The position numbers and the translations under genes are program-made. Under the pieces are notes generated by a model. It was not told the DNA's origin and ran no database searches. It saw nothing but the letters and a program-made list of their open reading frames with translations. A DNA stretch of 64,000 nt, from positions 106,319 to 170,318 of the IMG/VR virus record IMGVR_UViG_3300037189_024364. The stretch is one strand, 5' to 3'. This stretch comes from a virus. This document shows, in pieces, positions 7,101 through 14,549 of this stretch (position 1 is its first letter; every line of letters begins with the position of its first letter).

Positions 7101-7120
7101 CTCCATACATTACTGGAGAT
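7099..7120 (+). promoter_or_regulatory. hairpin covering a ribosome site
   Basis: ATCTCCA (7099-7105) pairs perfectly with TGGAGAT (7114-7120); the right arm holds the GGAG ribosome site of the 7127 gene, so the hairpin could mask it. Confidence 0.45.
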
Positions 7121-7126
7121 ACAACC

Positions 7127-7444
7127 ATGGTATGGATATTAGCTGCGATTTTCCTCCTGGCCTTTGTCGTTGAGATGCTGGTCACCACGCATTTCTTCAT
7201 GCAGGGCAACACGCTAAAAAAGCATCTAGGACCTGGCATGCGGCGCTGGGCATTTGCCAGCCTCGCGCTGATGAGCTCGGTGAATCTAGCAGGGCTGCAT
7301 GGCGTGTCTGATGCCATGCAATACGGTGTTCCACTGGAGCTCCACAACTACGTGCAGGCCGTGTTTGCCATCAGCACCCTGAGCCTGTTAAGCTGGGTAT
7401 ATGCATTCCACCAGATGCTGTGGAAAGGCAAGCCCGATGCTTGA
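7127..7444 (+). CDS. integral membrane protein (105 aa)
   Basis: 105 aa with three hydrophobic segments (about 2-24, 41-60, 76-95) and a basic patch KKHLGPGMRR between the first two. Starts MVWILAAIFLLAF. It heads a late-promoter-driven group of membrane and secreted proteins (7127-9045) that could act at the envelope or in lysis. Not assigned to a family. Confidence 0.7.
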   Translation: MVWILAAIFLLAFVVEMLVTTHFFMQGNTLKKHLGPGMRRWAFASLALMSSVNLAGLHGVSDAMQYGVPLELHNYVQAVFAISTLSLLSWVYAFHQMLWKGKPDA

Positions 7445-7556
7445 ATCCATTGGCATGATGCTTGTTGCGGCGAAGAACTTCGTGTTGGCTGGTCTTGGAT
7501 CCTGGACCGTGTTCAATCTAGCCGTGGGACTTGGATGGCTGGCAGGATGGTGGTGA
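7437..7556 (+). CDS. small membrane protein (39 aa)
   Basis: 39 aa, starts MLESIGMMLVAAKNF and ends GWLAGWW; one hydrophobic segment. It overlaps the previous gene by 8 nt and ends 4 nt before the next, so it is probably translationally coupled inside the membrane-protein group. Not recognised. Confidence 0.5.
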   Translation: MLESIGMMLVAAKNFVLAGLGSWTVFNLAVGLGWLAGWW

Positions 7557-7560
7557 TCCA

Positions 7561-8052
7561 ATGGCAATAACAATAACCAGGGCTCTCAAGGAATATCTTC
7601 CCAAGCTGCAATTCGTCGCCGTGGTGATAACCATCGCACTAGGCACGCACACCGCATATGATAGATTCCTGCGCGGCGATAAACCAGTGTTGATCTGGGA
7701 TGAGTCAGGATTTTCCGTGCGGCCTGGCACGGCACCGCACACATGGCAGGTCACCGTGGCCCGGCGCAAGCTGCGCAACGACTGCCCGTTGAAAAGCTTT
7801 GATGCAGGCATTGTAGACGCGGATGGATTTGCCCATTCCGTGGTCAACAGCGCCAATCGCACGGTAGGGACGTCGTCCGACGGCAAGGTTGAAACCTTCA
7901 GCTGGGTCATGCGCATGACAAACCGCGATTCGGTGGCGGCAGGCACAGCAAGGCTAACCGGCACGTTGGTGTACGAATGCCGCGAAGGCCAGCAGATGAT
8001 AGATTATCCCCGCACACCCAGATTGGAATTCGAGGTGACCCATGCCAACTGA
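7561..8052 (+). CDS. single-pass membrane protein with external domain
   Basis: 163 aa from ATG 7561. One membrane segment near residues 17-35 (VAVVITIALGTHTAYD), followed by a beta-rich domain of about 125 residues with paired Cys (NDCPLKS, YECREG). Likely anchored in the inner membrane with its C-terminal domain outside. It overlaps the following holin-like gene by 11 nt. Function unknown; a role in host envelope disruption is possible from context only. Confidence 0.65.
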   Translation: MAITITRALKEYLPKLQFVAVVITIALGTHTAYDRFLRGDKPVLIWDESGFSVRPGTAPHTWQVTVARRKLRNDCPLKSFDAGIVDADGFAHSVVNSANRTVGTSSDGKVETFSWVMRMTNRDSVAAGTARLTGTLVYECREGQQMIDYPRTPRLEFEVTHAN

Positions 8053-8374
8053 CGATGCCAAGCCTGCTGCTGAAATCTCCGGTAAGGTTGACCCGCGCAT
8101 GGGTGCCACCATGCTCAGGGATTATGCCGGGGTCATGGTGTGCTCCGTTACCGTGGTGTCATTCATCAGCATTGGTTTCGTCATGATGGCGATCAAGGTG
8201 ATGGGAAGTTCCGATGCAGCACCACCAGGTGAATGGATGGCAGCCATGCTGAGCCTGGCATCAACCGCGCTGGGATTCTTGGCCGGACAGAGAACCCCAG
8301 CGCTGGGTGCCGGTTCGGTACAGAGTACCAAGAAGGATGATACCCGCTGCGCATGCGATGCCAAGATCAATTGA
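8042..8374 (+). CDS. holin-like membrane protein
   Basis: 110 aa with two hydrophobic segments (about 30-55 and 66-84), a charged N-terminus and a charged C-terminal tail with KKDDTRCACDAK. Size and layout resemble small phage holins, including the ALGFLAGQR stretch after the second helix, but no specific holin family can be claimed. It sits between two envelope-type genes. A holin would form membrane holes that release lysin; here this is a hypothesis. Confidence 0.5.
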   Translation: MPTDDAKPAAEISGKVDPRMGATMLRDYAGVMVCSVTVVSFISIGFVMMAIKVMGSSDAAPPGEWMAAMLSLASTALGFLAGQRTPALGAGSVQSTKKDDTRCACDAKIN

Positions 8375-8414
8375 TTCCTGCGGGTGATATCCGCAGGGAT
8401 GCTGGTATCAAGCC

Positions 8415-8422
8415 GATAAATA
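8415..8422 (+). promoter_or_regulatory. T4-type late promoter
   Basis: GATAAATA, 33 nt before ATG 8455. Confidence 0.5.
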
Positions 8423-8454
8423 CCAGGATAATACCAGTTAACATCGGAGACACC

Positions 8455-9045
8455 ATGAAATACATCATAGCCATCATTATCATCATCGCGGCGGTGATGA
8501 CATCGCCCACGGCAGCGCAAAGCCCCGGCACCCAGGGCCTGACCACCTGCAACGGGGAGTTTGCATTGTGTGCCGCGTCGACCTGCACCCCCACGGGTCG
8601 AACCATCACCACCACGTCTGGTGAGAGCTATCCCGAGGTGGAATGCCGCTGCCCCATACTGACGGGTACCGCGCTGGCCGACACGCAGGCGGGCAACATG
8701 ACAGGTACCTGCGACATCCCCCGAGAAGGCACGGTGTGGAGCTTGTTCGCACCGCGGGTGTTTTACCCACAGGAAGCATCGGGATTCTCACACCGCCCCC
8801 GGGACATGAGGGCCAGGGTGCAGATGTGCGGTGCCGAGCTCAACCAGGGCTACAACGCATCCAATTGCTTTTCATTCCTCTGCGAGAATCTCGGCAACGG
8901 CATGGCCAGCTGCCGCTGCCCCATGGGACAGGTGCCTGCCAACACAGCATTTCTCACCGAGGCCGGACAGGGAGACCCGCAGGCATGCAGCCAACATCCG
9001 GTGAGCTTACCGCTGGGCGTGCTTCGCCAGAATCAACGACGCTAA
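8455..9045 (+). CDS. secreted Cys-rich protein
   Basis: 196 aa. Signal peptide MKYIIAIIIIIAAVMTS with a likely cut after AAQ (about residue 22). The mature part has many Cys in repeated short motifs (TTCNGEFALCAAS, VECRCP, SCRCPMG), suggesting disulfide-linked repeats in the periplasm or outside. GGAG 7 nt upstream of ATG 8455. I recall similar secreted proteins in T4-like phages but know of no function. Confidence 0.7.
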   Translation: MKYIIAIIIIIAAVMTSPTAAQSPGTQGLTTCNGEFALCAASTCTPTGRTITTTSGESYPEVECRCPILTGTALADTQAGNMTGTCDIPREGTVWSLFAPRVFYPQEASGFSHRPRDMRARVQMCGAELNQGYNASNCFSFLCENLGNGMASCRCPMGQVPANTAFLTEAGQGDPQACSQHPVSLPLGVLRQNQRR

Positions 9046-9055
9046 TGGTGGACCG

Positions 9056-9325
9056 ATGAGCAGCGGGTGCGATAACACGCTCCCGCTGTATCGTCGGCTG
9101 GAAAACGGCGGCCGAGAATGCCATCCTGCTTATTCCAATCTGCTTGATCGGGCCTGGGACGATCTCAATGACACGGAGGGTGATTCCATGGCCAGGCCCA
9201 TTGCCGATGCGCGTGTCAACGAGGAGATAGCCAGCTTTGGCGGAGTGACAACATTTGGCATTGACGGCTACATTGAATTTCCCAGCCAAGAGCACAAGAT
9301 CGCATTCCTGATGAAATGGGCGTGA
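9056..9325 (+). CDS. W-tail family-like small protein
   Basis: 89 aa. The end IEFPSQEHKIAFLMKWA follows the W-tail pattern (aromatic, 5 residues, then A-F-L-x-x-W). Upstream it has DLNDTEGD and a Gly-rich stretch. Starts 10 nt after the Cys-rich gene. A diverged member of the family. Confidence 0.6.
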   Translation: MSSGCDNTLPLYRRLENGGRECHPAYSNLLDRAWDDLNDTEGDSMARPIADARVNEEIASFGGVTTFGIDGYIEFPSQEHKIAFLMKWA

Positions 9326-9349
9326 TGTGCGCGGTTCGGCAAATATCGC

Positions 9350-9377
9350 TTGACACCTAGGGCTGTTCTGCTACAAT
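9350..9377 (+). promoter_or_regulatory. sigma70-type promoter
   Basis: TTGACA, 16 bp, TACAAT; drives the 9423-10709 string of overlapping genes. Confidence 0.75.
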
Positions 9378-9422
9378 CGGTTAACGGCCCGCGGGGCTGA
9401 TCAACGCTGGGATTGACATCAC

Positions 9423-9650
9423 ATGCTTAATCGAAACCAATTTGAAAATCGCTTTGAAAAAAGCCGCCGGCGCATGGATCTGTTCGGCCGCATGTTCATG
9501 GTGCTCTGGGTGCTGATGTTTGTTGGCATCCTTGGATTCTGGGGACTGGGTGCATATCTGCAATACCAATGCTATTCCAGCCGAGATCCCAACAGCTTTG
9601 CCTGCTGGTATGTCAGCGATCGCGTTGAGGTTGGGATTCGGCAGCGATGA
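9423..9650 (+). CDS. single-pass membrane protein (75 aa)
   Basis: 75 aa. Basic N-terminus (NRFEKSRRRMDLFGR), one membrane helix (about 22-45) and a short external tail with two Cys. No strong ribosome site. It overlaps the next gene by 4 nt (ATGA) and begins a run of ATGA-coupled genes. Not recognised. Confidence 0.6.
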   Translation: MLNRNQFENRFEKSRRRMDLFGRMFMVLWVLMFVGILGFWGLGAYLQYQCYSSRDPNSFACWYVSDRVEVGIRQR

Positions 9651-10222
9651 GCGATAAACCCCGCATGACCCGCAGCGAAGTGCATGCACTGTATGAAAAG
9701 GAAGTTGCCAGCATCCGGGCTCTCCGAGCCGGTGGAGAGCATCAGCAAGGCATCAGCATGGCCATGAACGAAGCCCGCCGTTGGTTGGATCGCGAGCTGG
9801 ACCTTGCTGTGCCTGATCCGGTTGAACCTGCCCACAAGACCCTGGGCGCGCTGCTGCGCGAGAACATCCAGGAGGCGGAGAGACTGCGCTTGGATCGCGA
9901 TGCGGCCGCAAGCCGGGAACTGCGAGAGAAGGCGGAGAGACGCCGGCAAGAGGTGTTCTTGGCCATCCAAGAGCTGCAAAGCCGCATCGCGCGCTCAATC
10001 AACGAGGGCTTGGTGCTCAAGCCCATGCGACTGCCCAGGACGCTGAATGATGCTCGCCGCTATGACACCAGCATTGCCCAGGCACATCACGGTGATCATG
10101 CGCAATGGTGCAGGGAAATGGTCGCTTGGGCAGACGCACAAGGACTGGATCTCCAGGTCATTTCAGATCATGACGGTGCAGGCATGGAAAGCTGGTGGAG
10201 CCTGGTGGTGAAGCCGCGATGA
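9647..10222 (+). CDS. coiled-coil protein (191 aa)
   Basis: 191 aa. Residues about 15-130 are strongly helical and charged (RREL, EKAERRRQEV), typical of a coiled coil; the C-terminal 60 residues look globular (HHGDHAQWCREMVAWAD, ending SWWSLVVKPR). Coupled to its neighbours by ATGA overlaps on both sides. The HAQWCREMVAWA segment resembles HAKWCAAEIVVYD in the next protein. Function unknown. Confidence 0.65.
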   Translation: MSDKPRMTRSEVHALYEKEVASIRALRAGGEHQQGISMAMNEARRWLDRELDLAVPDPVEPAHKTLGALLRENIQEAERLRLDRDAAASRELREKAERRRQEVFLAIQELQSRIARSINEGLVLKPMRLPRTLNDARRYDTSIAQAHHGDHAQWCREMVAWADAQGLDLQVISDHDGAGMESWWSLVVKPR

Positions 10223-10494
10223 ACCAGCAGCTATACAGGATCCGCAGCGGTCGCGTCTGGTACAAGGGCCGCAGCGGTTGGTGTCGGGACGAGCATGACA
10301 GTCCCGTCTTCACCAATCGTCTCAGCGCCGAGCGCAAGATGCGCAGCGAGCTCAAGACCAGCCGGGAACTCATCGAGCTCAAGACCAGCCGGGAACTCAG
10401 CGAGACCCGGAGGTATCTTCCCTGGCAGGTTGATAACCATGCCAAGTGGTGTGCCGCTGAAATCGTGGTGTATGATCTGGTGCCGGTGCAATGA
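10219..10494 (+). CDS. hypothetical protein with internal repeat (91 aa)
   Basis: 91 aa from ATG 10219 (ATGA overlap with the previous stop). It contains a tandem duplication of ELKTSREL. The C-terminus HAKWCAAEIVVYDLV is similar to the end of the preceding protein. Very basic N-terminus. Function unknown. Confidence 0.65.
   Translation: MNQQLYRIRSGRVWYKGRSGWCRDEHDSPVFTNRLSAERKMRSELKTSRELIELKTSRELSETRRYLPWQVDNHAKWCAAEIVVYDLVPVQ
10348..10401 (+). repeat. 27-bp tandem duplication
   Basis: Two copies of a 27-bp unit (10348-10374 and 10375-10401) differing at one position, in frame within the 10219 gene; it adds nine residues. Confidence 0.9.
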
Positions 10495-10709
10495 GCGGTG
10501 TTGCCTGCCACGGACATGTTTTCCTGCCGTTCAAAGGCGAGGAGAGCATCTGCTGGACCTGCGGCTGGGTGACATGGCCGGTGGATACCTTTGATGAGGC
10601 CGATGCCGCCCTGCGAGATCAGGGAGGCGGGACCTGTCCCGGTATCTGGCACGGTCGGCACGGCAAGCTGCCCCGCAAACCGAGATCGAAGACGATCAGG
10701 GAACAATGA
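10491..10709 (+). CDS. small Cys/His protein (72 aa)
   Basis: 72 aa, ATGA overlap with the previous gene. Contains CHGH, CWTCGW and a later Cys, so a small metal-binding site is possible. Basic C-terminus (HGRHGKLPRKPRSK). Not recognised. Confidence 0.6.
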   Translation: MSGVACHGHVFLPFKGEESICWTCGWVTWPVDTFDEADAALRDQGGGTCPGIWHGRHGKLPRKPRSKTIREQ

Positions 10710-10763
10710 CGCCTCTCACCGCCGTGGCAGCTAACCTGGGGATAACCAACAAGGATCGCAAAC

Positions 10764-11090
10764 ATGACAAACTTCATCATCGCCACGCTGCACGACAATG
10801 ACTTCCACTGTCACCTCATGGCAGGCGTGCCCTACATCGCCCAGCGGGCCGAGCATGAACTCACGGCAGAGGAGTTCCGAGAATGGTTGGTGGACTTCAT
10901 CACCTATCATTCGGCCATCCGCGTGATCAATAGGCATTTCAAGCGAACGCCCGAGGATCTTGCACACACCCGTCGATATGCGCATGAAAACCTCCGCGTG
11001 TGGTATTCCGACGCCAAGCCTGAGTACCACGATGAGAACTGGGAGTTCGTCATGCATGATCGCGCCCTCAACTATACCTGGGCTGCATAG
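10764..11090 (+). CDS. hypothetical protein (108 aa)
   Basis: 108 aa, AAGGA 9 nt before ATG 10764. Starts MTNFIIATLHDNDFHCHL and ends RALNYTWAA; rich in aromatic residues and His. No membrane segment or known motif. Stands alone between the coupled gene string and the late-promoter pair. Confidence 0.65.
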   Translation: MTNFIIATLHDNDFHCHLMAGVPYIAQRAEHELTAEEFREWLVDFITYHSAIRVINRHFKRTPEDLAHTRRYAHENLRVWYSDAKPEYHDENWEFVMHDRALNYTWAA

Positions 11091-11114
11091 CTTTGATGGT
11101 TGACCTGGGGTAGC

Positions 11115-11123
11115 GATAAATAT
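11115..11123 (+). promoter_or_regulatory. T4-type late promoter, first of two
   Basis: GATAAATAT followed by CCCATC. Confidence 0.55.
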
Positions 11124-11144
11124 CCCATCAGATGGGCTGGCATG

Positions 11145-11152
11145 CTAAATAT
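11145..11152 (+). promoter_or_regulatory. T4-type late promoter, second of two
   Basis: CTAAATAT followed by CCCATA, 30 bp after the first; both precede the 11182 gene. Confidence 0.55.
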
Positions 11153-11181
11153 CCCATACCACATCCAGGAGACCATGTAAC

Positions 11182-12102
11182 ATGTCCGCTTCAGACTCCA
11201 TGAGACAGCTGATCAACCGTATTAGCGTTTGTGAGGATCCATTTGTGATCTTCTGCACGGAAATCAACCAATCCAGCATGCTGCTGGAAAGCACGGCACT
11301 CAGCGAGGGTGCCATACTTGATCGCATTCGCAAGACCACCAAGGCCGTCAAGGACAAATACGACGATGTGCAATACTCGCTGTTGTCCAAGGCTACCACC
11401 CGAGCCATGGACATGTTCAATTCCTCGGGCAAGATGGATCCCAAGGTCGGTGCGGTGTTGACCAAGATCGGCAAGATGGGCAAAGCCGCCGCAGCAAATC
11501 GCACATTGATATTGGTGCTGGTAGGCATGGTAGGCACGCTGATAGGACTGGCGTCCAATCCCGCAGCAGCACAAAGCGCAGCAGCACAGATGGATCAGTC
11601 ACTGTCTGGCAACATTGATCAGCTGGTAAACACGGTCACTGGCGGCAGCGGGGGAGATGTTGCTGCCGCACAGACCGCAGCAAACCCCAACACAATTCAG
11701 AACGTTTTGCAGTTCAATGCCACCCGAGTTCCTTCCACCAATGGTGCCATCAATCTTGAACGCATCGCCATGCAGGACGAAACCGGTGTGATCGGTGGGC
11801 GGCAGCGGTGGCAGCGCTTTACCGACGTCATCAACGACAATCAGGGGCGCTTGACCAGTTATACCCGCAATTCACCCGAGGTGATGAACGCTGTCTCCCG
11901 TGCTGTTGCTGAGAATCCCATGCCGAATATCAGCAACTATCAGATCGATGCCACCCTGCGAAATCCCGAAGGGTTCCAGCGTTATACCACCGATGTCACC
12001 ACCTATTTCCATAACCTAACGCGCTTTGCCAAGGCCACGCTAGAGAGGAACGAGGATGTGGCACAGATGGCCATGAATCGTCTGCAATCCCTGCGTAGAT
12101 AA
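11182..12102 (+). CDS. probable virion protein with internal membrane segment (306 aa)
   Basis: 306 aa, GGAG 10 nt upstream of ATG 11182 and two late promoters in front. Starts MSASDSMRQLINRI; the DSMRQLIN peptide also begins the kinase-like protein at 2518. A hydrophobic helix (LILVLVGMVGTLIGLA, about 112-127) is followed by NPAAAQ, which looks like a signal-peptidase-type site. The remaining 170 residues are hydrophilic and helical. A membrane-interacting protein delivered with the virion would fit, but the function is unknown. Confidence 0.65.
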   Translation: MSASDSMRQLINRISVCEDPFVIFCTEINQSSMLLESTALSEGAILDRIRKTTKAVKDKYDDVQYSLLSKATTRAMDMFNSSGKMDPKVGAVLTKIGKMGKAAAANRTLILVLVGMVGTLIGLASNPAAAQSAAAQMDQSLSGNIDQLVNTVTGGSGGDVAAAQTAANPNTIQNVLQFNATRVPSTNGAINLERIAMQDETGVIGGRQRWQRFTDVINDNQGRLTSYTRNSPEVMNAVSRAVAENPMPNISNYQIDATLRNPEGFQRYTTDVTTYFHNLTRFAKATLERNEDVAQMAMNRLQSLRR

Positions 12103-12127
12103 TCGCACCATATGGTTGGTTAGCAGC

Positions 12128-12156
12128 TTGATCGTTATGGTTGATGCTGCTATGTT
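12128..12156 (+). promoter_or_regulatory. sigma70-type promoter
   Basis: TTGATC, 17 bp, TATGTT; drives the 12197 gene and rules out the in-frame upstream starts at 12116 and 12152. Confidence 0.65.
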
Positions 12157-12196
12157 ACATCAACCGCCAACCCAACTACCTGTGGACCAGAGAACC

Positions 12197-12358
12197 ATGA
12201 AGAAAAGCCGCTTTGCCGGAGAGGCAAACGAAATCGAAATGCTTCCGCATGTGAAAATCGAGACGGAAGACTTGACGACCCATGAGCAGAAGAGCAAGAA
12301 CGCGCGATTCAAGGCCATCATGGCCAGCACCTATGTGGAAGGCAAGGACGACAAGTGA
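12197..12358 (+). CDS. small hydrophilic protein (53 aa)
   Basis: 53 aa from ATG 12197. Strongly charged (KSRFAGEANEIEM, VKIETEDLTTHEQKSK). No motif recognised. First gene of the dense early region. Confidence 0.6.
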   Translation: MKKSRFAGEANEIEMLPHVKIETEDLTTHEQKSKNARFKAIMASTYVEGKDDK

Positions 12359-12406
12359 CCATCGCCCGCTAGGATTGCCATACGGCGGCGAAACCACATT
12401 CCACGG

Positions 12407-12413
12407 CTAAATA
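12407..12413 (+). promoter_or_regulatory. candidate T4-type late promoter
   Basis: CTAAATA, 28 nt before ATG 12441. Confidence 0.4.
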
Positions 12414-12440
12414 GGCTAACCACCGCCAAGGAGAACAAAG

Positions 12441-13022
12441 ATGGCAACCAAGGATCCAGGATACTACCGTAACCTGCTCGAAAGCATCGAGCACCAAGCA
12501 AGCGAAACCGTTGCCGAGGACAAGGGCCAGCTGACGGCCACCGCACAGGCAATCAAGGCCGATCTTGCCAAGGCGCTGAACAGCAAGGACACCAGCGAGA
12601 TCATGAGGCTGGTGCAGGGAGCACACAACAGCATGGACGAGGTGCTGTTGACCATCCGACGCGGCGGCGTTGCCGAAGCCTACGGACGTGGTGGACCACG
12701 CAGGGGTGACAGCGTTGATGCCGGCATGGGCATGGTGATGACCCGCCACAAGGGCACGCCCGATGAGGCCGAGTATGACGTGTGGATAGAATACACCGCA
12801 ACCATGGTGTCACCGGGATTTGCGGGCGACCGCACCGATCCAGGACATGGTCCCGAGTGGGAGTTTGAAATCAACTCCATCGAGCTGGACCTTCCCAAGG
12901 GCATAAGCCCTGAGCCCGGCGACGAGCTGACCCCGAAGGAGCGTGAGGAAATCACCACATGGTTCCATCAGCACGAGGATGACGCTGCTGAACGTGCCGA
13001 CGACCAGCTCAGCAACTACTAA
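12441..13022 (+). CDS. hypothetical protein (193 aa)
   Basis: 193 aa, AAGGAG 8 nt before ATG 12441. The N-terminal 75 residues are helical (HQASETVAEDKGQLT); the middle is Gly/Arg rich (GRGGPRRGD); the C-terminal half looks like a small beta domain (VWIEYTATMV, WEFEINSIEL) ending in a charged tail. Under a probable late promoter, so possibly a structural or packaged protein. Not recognised. Confidence 0.7.
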   Translation: MATKDPGYYRNLLESIEHQASETVAEDKGQLTATAQAIKADLAKALNSKDTSEIMRLVQGAHNSMDEVLLTIRRGGVAEAYGRGGPRRGDSVDAGMGMVMTRHKGTPDEAEYDVWIEYTATMVSPGFAGDRTDPGHGPEWEFEINSIELDLPKGISPEPGDELTPKEREEITTWFHQHEDDAAERADDQLSNY

Positions 13023-13067
13023 CACCGAAACCACCGGCGGCACCAGTGGCCACGGGGGTTTTCCGCG

Positions 13068-13086
13068 ACCAAAAATATATTTTGGT
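13068..13086 (+). other. AT-rich hairpin
   Basis: ACCAAAA and TTTTGGT pair around ATATA in the 13023-13196 gap, just after the 12441 gene. No T-run follows; it could mark a transcript end. Confidence 0.35.
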
Positions 13087-13196
13087 TCCACACTGGTTCT
13101 GCACTGTGTTAACGCATTTGCAACACATTCATCCGCTACATTGTGGCATCGGCGAACACGATGATTCGCTTGGTAGCCCTGGGAGGGGCAACGGCC

Positions 13197-13376
13197 ATGA
13201 TGGATGTGATTTTCTGGGTAGGTGCCGCGGTGGTGGCCTGGACCTTGCTGGGCGTGATGACGGCCGCTGCGGCCCTGGCAGCGGAAACCCTGCTGGCGAT
13301 GTGGGCACGGTACGTGGCGATGGCGAGGCGCAGGATTCCTGCGGTATCAGCCGCCATGGGGCTGGAAAACGCTTGA
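13197..13376 (+). CDS. membrane protein (59 aa)
   Basis: 59 aa from ATG 13197, chosen because GGGAGGGG lies 9 nt upstream; GTG 13143 and ATG 13161 are longer in-frame alternatives. One long hydrophobic stretch (VIFWVGAAVVAWTLLGV then AAAALAAETLLAM), basic C-terminus. Not recognised. Confidence 0.55.
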   Translation: MMDVIFWVGAAVVAWTLLGVMTAAAALAAETLLAMWARYVAMARRRIPAVSAAMGLENA

Positions 13377-13401
13377 CGGCACGGTGAGGCCGTGCTAGAC
13401 T
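13373..13401 (+). promoter_or_regulatory. sigma70-type promoter
   Basis: TTGACG, 17 bp, TAGACT. GCACGG and CCGTGC pair within the spacer, next to the -10. Confidence 0.65.
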
Positions 13402-13432
13402 GTTGATCAACACAGCTAGCAAGGATCCCGGT

Positions 13433-13636
13433 ATGACACCTGACAACCAGCTGGACGCGGTGATCGCGGCCATGACCAAGTTCGCCAGCAACACCAAGAA
13501 CGATCGCCTCAGCGTGGAGGTGGCCCGCGTGGCCAGCCGCGTGCAGCACATTGGCCAGCCCTTTGAGCCGCCGCTGACCCGCCGTGAGATGTCGGTGGTG
13601 CGGCCCTTCGTCGAGCAAGTGGCCCGCGCGGCCTAG
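13433..13636 (+). CDS. small helical protein (67 aa)
   Basis: 67 aa from ATG 13433, AAGGA 7 nt upstream. Helical and amphipathic (LDAVIAAMTKFASN, RLSVEVARVASRVQ). No recognised motif. Followed 4 nt later by the 13641 gene. Confidence 0.6.
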   Translation: MTPDNQLDAVIAAMTKFASNTKNDRLSVEVARVASRVQHIGQPFEPPLTRREMSVVRPFVEQVARAA

Positions 13637-13640
13637 GATC

Positions 13641-13940
13641 ATGGGACAGGGCAAATACTCACCTCGCTGCCCGCATGCGCGAGACAACCAGTATGAATAC
13701 AGGTTCAACTGCCGTGGTGAGCTTCCTGTGCCATATGATCACACCCGAGACGTTTACGACGAGCAACGGCACTTTGGCAACTATGACGACGAAGGTTATG
13801 ACAGCTACGGCTACGGTGCCTTTGATGTAGATGGTGTCTACCTGGGCATTGGTGCGGGTGTGGACCGTTTGGGCTATACCGAGATGGACTATCTCACCAT
13901 GGGCAGTGATCGTTTCGAAGACATCACGCGGTGGGGTTGA
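13641..13940 (+). CDS. Tyr/Asp-rich protein (99 aa)
   Basis: 99 aa from ATG 13641. Remarkably rich in Tyr, Asp and Gly (NYDDEGYDSYGYGAF), strongly acidic, with a short Cys/His start (RCPHARDN). Low-complexity character suggests a flexible protein. Probably co-transcribed with the 13433 gene. Not recognised. Confidence 0.55.
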   Translation: MGQGKYSPRCPHARDNQYEYRFNCRGELPVPYDHTRDVYDEQRHFGNYDDEGYDSYGYGAFDVDGVYLGIGAGVDRLGYTEMDYLTMGSDRFEDITRWG

Positions 13941-13954
13941 TATCCCCGGTGCTA

Positions 13955-13984
13955 GGCGGGTTTTAACGCCGCTACACCGGGGTC
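13955..13984 (+). repeat. dispersed intergenic element, copy 1
   Basis: Contains TTTTAACGCCGCTACAC. It lies inside a nested palindrome whose outer arms are CCCCGGTG and CACCGGGG. Other copies: 18043, 24613, 34596, 34662, 42089, 45438. Confidence 0.75.
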
Positions 13985-14062
13985 AAACATGGTGGCCGCT
14001 AGCGTGACCACGGAGAGATGCCGAGGGGGTTGCAGCGGCGTTGCACGCGGGACATTTTATGG

Positions 14063-14090
14063 TTGACACCCTGTTCCACCGTGCTATAAT
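14063..14090 (+). promoter_or_regulatory. sigma70-type promoter with palindrome
   Basis: TTGACA, 16 bp, TATAAT. CCCTGTTCC (14069-14077) is complementary to GGAACAGGG (14099-14107), which overlaps the ribosome site of the next gene. Confidence 0.85.
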
Positions 14091-14119
14091 CACCACACGG
14101 AACAGGGAGCTAGATTGCA

Positions 14120-14347
14120 ATGGACAAGATCACTGGCATGCCGGCCTGGATCAACGCGGTGCGCAGGGACGACAAGGTGGGTGTTGGGTCCTGCAGCGTG
14201 ATCGACGAGTGCTACACCGACGACGAGCTGCGGGCAGCGCTGACGCGGGACGGCATCCGTGGCAAGATCGAAAGCGTGCGCTGGGCGCGCAGGATCGATC
14301 GCAGCTATCGCGAGCGTGAGCGGGAAGCCCGCAGCGAGATCTTCTGA
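14120..14347 (+). CDS. small hypothetical protein (75 aa)
   Basis: 75 aa, GGGAG 10 nt before ATG 14120. N-terminal part WINAVRRDDKVGVGSCS, then an acidic patch and a very basic C-terminus (RRIDRSYREREREARSE). No family recognised. Confidence 0.65.
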   Translation: MDKITGMPAWINAVRRDDKVGVGSCSVIDECYTDDELRAALTRDGIRGKIESVRWARRIDRSYREREREARSEIF

Positions 14348-14357
14348 GGAATGTTGG

Positions 14358-14386
14358 TTGACACCGCAGGGCCGGCATGCTATGTT
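14358..14386 (+). promoter_or_regulatory. sigma70-type promoter with palindrome
   Basis: TTGACA, 17 bp, TATGTT. Arms GCAGGGCC (14366-14373) and GGCCCTGC (14387-14394) flank the -10. Confidence 0.85.
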
Positions 14387-14411
14387 GGCCCTGCAACCGG
14401 GAGACGACACC

Positions 14412-14549
14412 ATGGACACTCTGATGGAAATCCTCGCTGAGCCGCTGATCCTGCTGGGCTTCGTGGTGCTGCTGCTGGGTGCCACCAGCTTGGTCACACG
14501 CATCATGGACGGCACCTGGAACATCATCGATCCGGATCTGCGGCGATGA
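14412..14549 (+). CDS. small membrane protein (45 aa)
   Basis: 45 aa from ATG 14412, starts MDTLMEILAEPLILLGF. One membrane helix (PLILLGFVVLLLGATSL) and a hydrophilic C-terminus. Overlaps the next gene by 4 nt (ATGA). Not recognised. Confidence 0.6.
   Translation: MDTLMEILAEPLILLGFVVLLLGATSLVTRIMDGTWNIIDPDLRR

Noticed and set aside
10706-10801. 31-codon ORF overlapping the start of the 10764 gene
   Set aside because: No ribosome site and it overlaps a better-supported gene out of phase.
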